Positions 16,401 to 21,824 of a stretch of 25,794 bases of DNA are shown here, piece after piece (within the stretch, counting starts at the first letter, position 1; every line of letters begins with the position of its first letter). The position numbers and the translations under genes were made by a program. Under the pieces are notes generated by a model. The model was given only the letters and a program-made list of their open reading frames with translations, was not told the DNA's origin and ran no database searches. Origin of the DNA: Porphyromonadaceae bacterium UBA7087 (GTDB taxonomy: Bacteria > Bacteroidota > Bacteroidia > Bacteroidales > Muribaculaceae); contig DKYZ01000066.1 in assembly GCA_002493515.1 (NCBI GenBank), positions 33,807 to 59,600 on the forward strand, given 5' to 3'.

Positions 16401-16654
16401 TACAGGTATGCTGGCCCGACGAGGAGGGCGAGTCTGTGCTCGACGTCATGGCGGAGCACAAGGTTGACCTGGTGATCAACATTCCGAAGAACCATACGAA
16501 GCGTGAGCTGACCAACGGTTATCGGGTGCGTCGTCAGGCCATCGACCACAACATACCGCTACTGACGAACGCCCGTCTCGCGCTGGCCTACGTCAAGGCG
16601 TTTGTGGCTCGTCCCGTGGAGTCGATCGGCATCACCCCCTGGCAGGAATACTGA
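13451..16654 (+). CDS. carB: Carbamoyl-phosphate synthase large subunit
   Basis: This gene makes the synthetase subunit that turns ammonia (from the small glutaminase subunit), bicarbonate and two ATP into carbamoyl phosphate for pyrimidine and arginine synthesis. The 1067 residues match the usual length of about 1070. The start KKVLLLGSGALKIGQAGEFDYSGSQA is canonical. Two ATP-grasp halves are visible: GYPVMVRSGYALGGLGSG (from about residue 157) in the first and FPVLIRPSYVLSGAAMNV (from about 709) in the second. YRIIEINARLSRSSALASK and VKVIECNLRASRSFPFVSK are the matching metal/ATP segments. The C-terminal allosteric MGS-like domain begins near residue 935 and includes YRIYATPGTSAFL. No carA gene is in the window. 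Terminator-like hairpins follow. Confidence 0.97.
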   Translation: MKKVLLLGSGALKIGQAGEFDYSGSQALKALREEGIESVLINPNIATIQTSEGVADRVYFLPITPEFVEEVIKKERPDGILLAFGGQTALNCGTKLYLDGTLEKYGVKVLGTSVEAIMITEDRDLFVRKLDEIKVKTPVSQAVENIKDALEVAHRIGYPVMVRSGYALGGLGSGICTNDEEFITHCESALAYSRQILVEESLKGWKEIEFEVIRDSSDLCFTVVPMENFDPLGIHTGESIVVAPIVSLTPEQIKMLEDIATKVVRHIGIVGECNIQYAFNAETNDYRIIEINARLSRSSALASKASGYPLAFVAAKLALGYTLDQIGEPGTPNSAAKAPEVDYMIVKIPRWDLSKFIGVNREIGSSMKSVGEIMSIGKSFEEIIQKGLRMIGQGMHGFVGNNDIHFDDLEYALTHPTDMRIFAIAQALEEGYAPERVAELTKIDIWFVERLANIVRFADSLRRRGGSVDDLDRDTLLEAKRLGFSDFQISRLVENPTGNMEADVLRVRNRRKELDVTPRVRRINTVASEYPELTNYLYVTYGAEENSIPYDMNARNNIIVLGSGAYRIGSSVEFDWCSVNAATTCRKLGYKAIMINYNPETVSTDYDMCDRLYFDELSFERVMDIIDLEVPRGVIVSVGGQIPNNLAMKLYRRHVPVLGTSPVSIDRAENRHKFSAMLDQLGIDQPRWRELTTEEGIREFIDEVGFPVLIRPSYVLSGAAMNVCYDYEQLHSFLSQAAKVSKEYPVVVSEFLQNAKEIEFDAVARNGQIVEYAISEHVEYAGVHSGDATLVFPAQKIYMATARRIKRISARIAEALNISGPFNIQYLAKDNYVKVIECNLRASRSFPFVSKVLKKNFIETATRIMLGEQPEVIDTSTFDIDYIGVKASQFSFARLHKADPVLGVDMSSTGEVGCLGRDFDEALLNAMISVGHHVPREGVLVSSGDVRAKVDMLEACRLLHSKGYRIYATPGTSAFLAEHGVPSIQVCWPDEEGESVLDVMAEHKVDLVINIPKNHTKRELTNGYRVRRQAIDHNIPLLTNARLALAYVKAFVARPVESIGITPWQEY

Positions 16655-16674
16655 AGTAATTTCTGAGTGTAGGG

Positions 16675-16691
16675 ACATGCCTTTGGCATGT
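16675..16691. repeat. Short hairpin of dispersed type after carB
   Basis: ACATGCC (16675-16681) and GGCATGT (16685-16691) pair around TTT, preceded by GTAGGG. The same style, a GTAGGG lead followed by a compact hairpin, recurs in the repeat near 19797-19832, so this may be a fragment of a dispersed palindromic element. Confidence 0.5.
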
Positions 16692-16700
16692 GGAATACTG

Positions 16701-16732
16701 AAAGTGGCGGATGATACATCATCCGCCACTTT
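16701..16732 (+). terminator. Hairpin, probable terminator of carB
   Basis: AAAGTGGCGGATGAT (16701-16715) is perfectly complementary to 16718-16732, a 15-bp stem closed by two bases. The right arm ends in TTT followed by CTGTCTATTCC, so it can act as a terminator in both directions. Confidence 0.65.
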
Positions 16733-16911
16733 CTGTCTATTCCTGATTCTGGTAGTCAATTATCACCGCTCAATGTTCCTCTTAGTTCCCACGACCAGTT
16801 CCCCCATGAGCGGAGCGAATAATAGTTCTGCGCGCGCCGCAGGCCCTCGGAGTTCCTGTTGCCGACAGCCACACCGTTGCCGATAAAGCCATATACGAGC
16901 GCCGAGGTGCT

Positions 16912-17250
16912 GAAAAATCCGCGAAAATCCGCTTCCATCCGCGAAGCCATCCCGGCGGCGCAAGCCACAGGGATATCCGCGATGAAAACCATCCCCCTCT
17001 ATCCAACTAAAAACTATTAACGATTAGTGATAAACGGGTTTGGCACCCGCCTCTGTGGCGGCTTTGCCGCCGGTTCTTCAATCGCAGAAATCGAGAGAAC
17101 ACGCCCAAAGGGCTTGACGCAGAAACCGAAAGAACTTTAACTTCAGGAACTTAGCAAAGAAACAGAAGAACGGTGGCGCATTCGCGCCGAGAACAGATGA
17201 ACGCTCAGTCGGGGCGCCCTGGGGCGGTGGATGTCCTCGTCCGCCAGCCT
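16912..17250. repeat. Dispersed repeat, copy 1 (blocks A and B)
   Basis: Block A (16912-16995) matches 19308-19393, and block B (17053-17250) matches 19642-19837, at roughly 85-95 percent identity by eye and in the same orientation. Block A holds a hairpin with a GCAA loop. Block B holds several short hairpins, including GGCGGC/GCCGCC, GCCC/GGGC around AAA, and an 8-bp stem at 17226-17245. A partial third piece of block A's end (ATCCGCGATGAA... then CAGTGATGAAC) appears at about 17253-17290. Stretch 16740-16911 has no supported gene: a minus-strand frame is open there but is not recognisable. The repeat looks non-coding. Confidence 0.8.
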
Positions 17251-17288
17251 AATCCGCGATGAAAAATAATCCCTCAGTCAGTGATGAA

Positions 17289-17849
17289 CTATGAGTAACA
17301 ATCAGGATGTGTCCAATCAAGAGAAATACCATTTGCTACCAGCCATTCGGCCACTGTCATATGTTTGATTTTCAAAATCTCACATATTGCAGGAAGTTTT
17401 TTGAACAGTTTGTTGTCATTGCTTAGCATCGTTTCTTCGGTAATAATAACTGGTTCCTTTTCCATGTTATTCAAAGCGTAAAGTAACATCTTTGCGTCTC
17501 CGGTTGACATATACTGTTCCTTTTGCAAAGAATATGCTTCTGAACTTAATTTCTTCTTTTGAAGAGGAACACAAAGATTATTATCCAGCTGATTGCTGAA
17601 TTTTCTGGGCGCAGGAGGCATGAGATCGGAATCATTAAATCTTAACTCATTGTCATTCAAGAATTGCATAAGTTCCACTGCAATCCCTTTTTGCGTTCTA
17701 GATGCTTCAACATCGATGGTGCTTAATAAAACAAGCTCTCCAGATTGAAATTTTGATTCGATAAAACGCAACAATTTCACCTCATCCTTAATCGGTAGGT
17801 AATAGCGTGCAATCGCCACTAATGAGCTGGTGTCTATAATCCCTATCAT
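17289..17849 (-). CDS. DUF4411 family, PIN-like ribonuclease toxin candidate
   Basis: This 186-residue protein fits the DUF4411/PIN-like fold. The N-terminal IGIIDTSSLVAIARYYLP carries D6, DVEAS carries E48, and MSTGDAKMLLYAL carries D118; these are the acidic positions expected of a metal-dependent RNase. PVIITEETMLSNDNKLFKKLPAICEIL (133-159) is the family's distinctive C-terminal part. The gene is AT-rich against the GC-rich core, which suggests horizontal transfer. Its start overlaps the stop codon of the ImmA/IrrE gene (ATGA, 17846-17849), so the two are coupled. Such pairs occur widely and are considered toxin-antitoxin-like; toxicity here is inferred. Repeat copy 1 begins directly downstream. 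Confidence 0.85.
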   Translation of the reverse strand: MIGIIDTSSLVAIARYYLPIKDEVKLLRFIESKFQSGELVLLSTIDVEASRTQKGIAVELMQFLNDNELRFNDSDLMPPAPRKFSNQLDNNLCVPLQKKKLSSEAYSLQKEQYMSTGDAKMLLYALNNMEKEPVIITEETMLSNDNKLFKKLPAICEILKIKHMTVAEWLVANGISLDWTHPDCYS

Positions 17850-18988
17850 AGAAATTTGTCAATTTGCTTAGGGGATATTCTCAACTGCTCACAAAATGAG
17901 GCTTCCGAAACAAGTCCATTGTAGAACGCATATTGCATAGTTTCCAAGTATAGAGGGGAAATGATCGGCTTTGGTGCGCGAGCATTGGAAGAATTATTTT
18001 GTTGTTCTTCTTTTAGCGCTTTTTGTTTTTCTGCTTGTTCTTCTTCCAAATTGCGAATGATGCCACGGTAATGAGGCATTGGGACGATTTTGTTATACGC
18101 CAGCCTTGTGTACCATGCCATCTTGCTGATATGTGTGGTGTTGGACAATTCTTCTATAGTGGAATTGACATCTTCAGAATATGTGCTGTATTTATCCAGC
18201 TCATTCACAGCCTCTCCGGCAATGAGATAGAATGCGAAATCATTACACCAACGCTCTACCTTGTTGGATATACGATTTTTTTCAACCTTAGACATATCAA
18301 GGGATTCAACATCCTCAATACCCAAAAGATAATGCCCTATCTCATGAGCAAGGGTGAAAATCTCTCGTTTGTAAGACTTTTGGCGTTTTAAAACAATGAC
18401 ATTGGGATCCAGATAAAACCCGTCGATTGTTGCTCGTTCACGTTTATTCCAGGTTTCTACAAACTCAAACACATAAACATTTATATCCGCTAGGTTTGCA
18501 ATTAATGCCTTGAGGAATTGGCGGTGCTCCTTGATTTCCTTTTTAGGGATTAATATATTTCTTACCTGAGTTGCAACTTCCTTAGGATTATAATCTATTG
18601 TAAAGGATTTATGTAACTCGTACTCGCAAATAAGAGTGTCCGTTAAAGCGCGATAACCATCTAATAGACTTTTTAGTGATTCAAAGGAATCTACCACCCG
18701 TTTATCCTCCATGGAAAGAACGGACTGAAATCTTGATTTTCTAAAGAATACCTTAGTTTTTTTATTAATATCAATCGGCGTAAAATCCAAATAGAATGAT
18801 AAGCCCTTATGAAATATCTCATCTATTTTTCTCAAAAGGGATATTTTGATATCCTTACCGAAAATATCATCTAAAGATATAGGTTTCTTTCTCCCTTCGT
18901 TCAAAGAAGACAATAACTCGTCTTTGCTCATGCCAAAAAGCGCGAGCAAGTAATCTAGTCTTTCTATGTTGAATTGAGTCGTTGTCAT
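17846..18988 (-). CDS. ImmA/IrrE family metallopeptidase
   Basis: This 380-residue protein carries the zinc metallopeptidase motif FTLAHEIGHYLLG (H215, E216, H219), with a downstream Glu in NKVERWCNDFAFYLI (E245) as the probable third ligand. ImmA/IrrE peptidases usually cleave or control a cognate regulator. The N-terminal 60 residues (LDYLLALFGMSKDELLSSLN) may be a degenerate helix-turn-helix domain like those of XRE-ImmA fusions. A Lys/Glu/Gln-rich coiled-coil linker lies at about 310-335 and a small C-terminal domain follows. It overlaps the DUF4411 gene by 4 bp and is first in the operon. It is probably the antitoxin or controlling partner of that gene. The composition is AT-rich. Confidence 0.9.
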   Translation of the reverse strand: MTTTQFNIERLDYLLALFGMSKDELLSSLNEGRKKPISLDDIFGKDIKISLLRKIDEIFHKGLSFYLDFTPIDINKKTKVFFRKSRFQSVLSMEDKRVVDSFESLKSLLDGYRALTDTLICEYELHKSFTIDYNPKEVATQVRNILIPKKEIKEHRQFLKALIANLADINVYVFEFVETWNKRERATIDGFYLDPNVIVLKRQKSYKREIFTLAHEIGHYLLGIEDVESLDMSKVEKNRISNKVERWCNDFAFYLIAGEAVNELDKYSTYSEDVNSTIEELSNTTHISKMAWYTRLAYNKIVPMPHYRGIIRNLEEEQAEKQKALKEEQQNNSSNARAPKPIISPLYLETMQYAFYNGLVSEASFCEQLRISPKQIDKFL

Positions 18989-19024
18989 TCTCAGTTCTTT
19001 CGTTAGAGGTTGCTATTGGCTTTG

Positions 19025-19032
19025 CAAAGTTA
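19025..19032 (-). promoter_or_regulatory. -7 element of the ImmA/IrrE-DUF4411 operon
   Basis: On the minus strand TAACTTTG (19032-19025) matches TAnnTTTG. A TTTTG lies 14 bp upstream, closer than the usual 19-20 bp, so the -33 element is doubtful. The distance to ATG 18988 is 36 nt. Confidence 0.5.
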
Positions 19033-19460
19033 ATAAAAATAATTGACAAAAGTGCCATTTATTTGTCCCCATGAAATTAGATTTGTGTTATGTGTCACAA
19101 AATCAATGTGTTATGATAAATATTTCTTGCCATATATCATTCTCTTTCTTTGACGTGGTGGCGATTAGCGGTGGGTTTCGATGGCTTCTCCACCGCGCAT
19201 CTGGCTAAAACCAGACTATGGTAATAAGGTTTTCGTTGAGAATGAGGTTTATAACCTTCGGCTTCTCCGTTGTTATAGAATTTTGAATGGTTGCGTAGCA
19301 GGTCAACGAAAAAATCCGCGAAAATCCGCTTTCATCCGCGAAGCCATCCCGGCGGCGCAAGCCGCAGGGATATCCGCGATGAAGGACCATCCCTTATTCA
19401 GTGATAAACGATTAGGGATAAGTGATTAACGGCATGCTGCGTTTATCGTCAATCACTTAT

Positions 19461-19492
19461 AGCTTATCGTTAGATTAGCTTATCGTTAGATC
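19461..19492. repeat. 16-bp tandem repeat within an iteron-like cluster
   Basis: AGCTTATCGTTAGATT (19461-19476) is followed by AGCTTATCGTTAGATC (19477-19492), 15 of 16 identical. Related inverted motifs lie just upstream: GATAAACG and CGTTTATC, ATAAGTGATT and AATCACTTAT (about 19400-19460). Shorter versions (AACGATTAGTGATAAACG) occur in copy 1 near 17019-17036. Confidence 0.85.
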
Positions 19493-19566
19493 TTTTCTTT
19501 TAGGAGTTTTCCTTTTTTCGTTTCACTGTATGCTTAAGCTTTAATACGGCGAAGTTTAATTCTATT

Positions 19567-19587
19567 GTTGTCAAAAATTTTGACAAC
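19567..19587. repeat. 21-nt perfect palindrome, operator-like
   Basis: GTTGTCAAAA (19567-19576) and TTTTGACAAC (19578-19587) are exact inverted repeats around a single A. The symmetry and AT-rich centre are typical of a dimeric regulator or recombinase site. No gene starts nearby. Confidence 0.75.
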
Positions 19588-19956
19588 CTCCGCTTTCTGC
19601 GATTCCTTTTCAAAGGCGGCGGAGTCGCCTAACGCCAGAGTCTGTGGCGGCTGCGCCGCCGTTTTTCAATCGCAGAAATCGAGAGAACACGCCCAAAGGG
19701 CTTGCCGCAGAAACCGAAAGAACTTTAATTTCAGAAACTTAGCAAAGAAACAGAAGAACGGTGGCGCATTCGCACCGAGAGCCGAAGAACGTTCAGTAGG
19801 GGCACCCCGGGGCGGTGGACGTCCCGTCCACCAGCCTGAACGTGTAATTGTCTCGCTGTGCGAGACCTATCGGCTGGCAGGCTCAGAGACGGGACGTCTC
19901 TGGCCACGGGGCGCAGCGAGTGATTCGGTTGCTGACGGTTTATACGCCGCATGCGG

Positions 19957-19990
19957 AGCGGGCCGACGGCGTAGTTGCCGTCGGCCCGCT
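19957..19990. terminator. Strong GC-rich hairpin beyond the 591-residue gene
   Basis: AGCGGGCCGACGGC (19957-19970) pairs perfectly with 19977-19990 around a 6-nt loop. It lies about 60 bp past the stop codon of the minus-strand gene. No T-run follows, so it may be a transcript 3'-end stabiliser or rho-assisted terminator. Confidence 0.5.
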
Positions 19991-19994
19991 GTAT

Positions 19995-20012
19995 CGACAG
20001 CATGTGCTGTCG
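19995..20012. repeat. Short palindrome before the 591-residue gene's end
   Basis: CGACAGCA (19995-20002) and TGCTGTCG (20005-20012) are exact inverted repeats separated by TG. Together with the hairpin at 19957-19990 and the stems at 19814-19832 and near 19850-19866, this region is a chain of hairpins. Confidence 0.5.
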
Positions 20013-20048
20013 CGCTCTTTGTAAATCAGTGGACTGGGTTCATGCAGT

Positions 20049-21824
20049 TTATCTCACCACGAACTTGCGGCGTGCCACTGTCGCCCCGTCAGCCTGTGCT
20101 ATGGCGACATAAACGCCGGGGGTGAGGGCGGCGGTAGATGCCGATACCTTGCCTGCGCCGCTCACACGCGACATAACCTTGCCGGATATGTCGAGCAGGG
20201 AAAGCGAGATAACGGCTCCCTCGGGATTCTCAGCGAATACAGCCTCGCCGCCATAATTCAACGACAGGGAGGATTTGTCATAGACCTTTTCGACAGAAAC
20301 CGTCTCGGGGTCTATGTCAAGGCCACGGTAGATGATGTCACCCTCGGCGTTGTAGACCCGGTTGAGGTTATAATTCACGTATTCAATGCACACACGAGTA
20401 TCGTACACAAACAGGGGAAGGAATCCCGACTCACAGAAGCCTATACCCTCTATCACCGTATACAGCGACGGGGGATCACAATGGGAAATCTCCTGCCTTA
20501 CGCAGACCTCTCCGTCAATCTCAACTTCATTTATATCCTTCACGGTGAATGTGGTAAAATCGTCGGACAGGTCATCCCATACGGTTTTGCCCTCCCAATA
20601 GGGAACACAGTAAAAAAGCCGGTAGGAATCATCCTTCCTCAGGTTGAAGTCGTAAACCAGTATCTCCTTCACATCCGGCACCGGGTATGGAGAGGAAGAG
20701 CTGAAGTTGTTGAGGACATATACCTTTCCGTCCTCTTCCCGCATAAGATATTCCTGCGAGTTGTCGTTGGCGGTCTCCTCCCAACCAAATATGTCGTCCT
20801 CATTTGTCAGGCTCCACTTCACAATATTTCCTGTATAAAGCAACCTGTGGTATACGGTGCCGTCCATCTCGCGTGTCCCGTCAAATCTCATACGGAACAG
20901 CAGGTAGTTGTCCAATCCGTTCTCAACAATAGGATTCTTCAACAGTCCATTCTCTCTATACAGGTATTCCCATATCCGGTCCTCGCGGATAAGGAGAGGC
21001 TGTTTCTTATCTTCATCCGTGTCGTAAAGAAGCTGGCCTGACGCGTTGGAGACGGTCTCAAGCCAGGGCAACGTCGGTTTATCGTCAAATATACATGTAT
21101 ACCATGTGTCGATTGGCCGGGGGCAGATGAAGACGGCGTCCGTGGATCCTATACCCCCCACGCCGTCAGCTATCACGGTACTAAGATCCTTGAGCAGAAT
21201 ATGGGTCCTCCCCATGAAATCGCGGTATTCCACCGATCCCACGGTGAAATCAGGTATAGGTCTGCCCATACTCAATGCCCAGGGCCATACCAGACCGTCA
21301 CCCTCCCTGGCGTCGAAATCATACAGCAGCACCGGATATGTTCCGTGCTCCTGCGGTGTCGATGTCCCGGAATTGGTGTCATTGTCGAACTCGGGATAAT
21401 AAATATAGCAGCCCAGCACATCCTTGTAATGTTCCGGCATGTCAAGTCCGCTTCTGTCAAGGTTATTGTTTGGCATTAGATATACCTTGTGCCCCTCCTC
21501 GAGAAGAAAGACGACAGGAGCGTCTGCAAGATCAACCCCGTCATTGCGATACCAGCATTTCTTCCAGGGCTTGCCGTCAATCACCGTGTCGCCCTCAAGG
21601 GTGAGCTGAAACTGGAAATGGAATATTTCAGCCTCACCGGAGGGATTGTCAGTCATCTTTATATTACTATGGTATGTCCATGTCTTCCCTTCCTCTATCA
21701 TCGGATTATAGACATATTCCTTTTCCGCTTTGTCCGCATAAGGAGTGTCAGACATTGCGTCCGCATGGCAGACGCTTGCCAGTCCAAGTGCAGGTATTAC
21801 TAAAATTTTTGTGATGTCTTTCAT
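20049..21824 (-). CDS. Secreted T9SS cargo protein with two copies of an uncharacterised domain
   Basis: This 591-residue protein has a signal peptide (MKDITKILVIPALGLASVCHA). It contains two copies of one domain. Copy 1 landmarks: WTYHSN (49-54), LTLEGDTVIDG (74-84), EEGHKVYLMPN (109-119), VLLYDFDAREGD (165-176). Copy 2: WEYLYR (285-290), MRFDGTREMDG (312-322), EEDGKVYVLNN (363-373), ILVYDFNLRKDD (388-399), EGIGFCESG (459-467). The single-domain protein at 12411-13289 shares these landmarks. Residues about 515-591 form a T9SS type A sorting domain (LSLLDISGKVMSRV, LTPGVYVAIAQ, RRKFVVR), so the protein is expected to be exported and anchored at the surface. Its start overlaps the C25 protease stop (ATGA, 21821-21824). 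Function is unknown; a partner, inhibitor or substrate of the protease is possible. Confidence 0.85.
   Translation of the reverse strand: MKDITKILVIPALGLASVCHADAMSDTPYADKAEKEYVYNPMIEEGKTWTYHSNIKMTDNPSGEAEIFHFQFQLTLEGDTVIDGKPWKKCWYRNDGVDLADAPVVFLLEEGHKVYLMPNNNLDRSGLDMPEHYKDVLGCYIYYPEFDNDTNSGTSTPQEHGTYPVLLYDFDAREGDGLVWPWALSMGRPIPDFTVGSVEYRDFMGRTHILLKDLSTVIADGVGGIGSTDAVFICPRPIDTWYTCIFDDKPTLPWLETVSNASGQLLYDTDEDKKQPLLIREDRIWEYLYRENGLLKNPIVENGLDNYLLFRMRFDGTREMDGTVYHRLLYTGNIVKWSLTNEDDIFGWEETANDNSQEYLMREEDGKVYVLNNFSSSSPYPVPDVKEILVYDFNLRKDDSYRLFYCVPYWEGKTVWDDLSDDFTTFTVKDINEVEIDGEVCVRQEISHCDPPSLYTVIEGIGFCESGFLPLFVYDTRVCIEYVNYNLNRVYNAEGDIIYRGLDIDPETVSVEKVYDKSSLSLNYGGEAVFAENPEGAVISLSLLDISGKVMSRVSGAGKVSASTAALTPGVYVAIAQADGATVARRKFVVR

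Larger units (their letters stand above)
19308..19837. repeat. Dispersed repeat, copy 2 (blocks A and B, with a longer spacer)
   Basis: Block A' (19308-19393) and block B' (19642-19837) repeat copy 1 in the same order and orientation. The interval between them is 248 bp here and 57 bp in copy 1; the extra sequence includes iteron-like motifs (19400-19492) and a 21-nt palindrome (19567-19587). Block A' has a near-perfect stem: ATCCC-G-GCGGC, loop GCAA, GCCGC-A-GGGAT. With copy 1 it brackets the ImmA/IrrE-DUF4411 module. The stretches 19070-19307 and 19394-19641 contain no supported gene. Confidence 0.8.

Noticed and set aside
14543..16549. 668-codon open frame on the minus strand
   Set aside because: It lies entirely antisense to carB, whose identity is certain; the His/Arg/Val-rich product is typical of the complement of GC-rich coding DNA and resembles no family.
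16756..16992. 78-codon minus-strand frame next to repeat copy 1 with a Trp/Tyr/Asn-rich segment, considered as a remnant of a diversity-generating target or paralogous-domain protein
   Set aside because: Half of it is repeat block A, no reverse transcriptase or template repeat is visible, and block A in copy 2 continues into an unrelated frame. Not enough to call a gene.
16912..19837. CRISPR array or insertion sequence
   Set aside because: The repeats are two long blocks, not regularly spaced short units, and no transposase or cas gene is present.
19565..20125. 186-codon open frame on the plus strand
   Set aside because: It runs through the non-coding repeat block and into the 3' end of the minus-strand 591-residue gene. 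The product is low-complexity, Arg/Ala/Gly-rich and has no domain.
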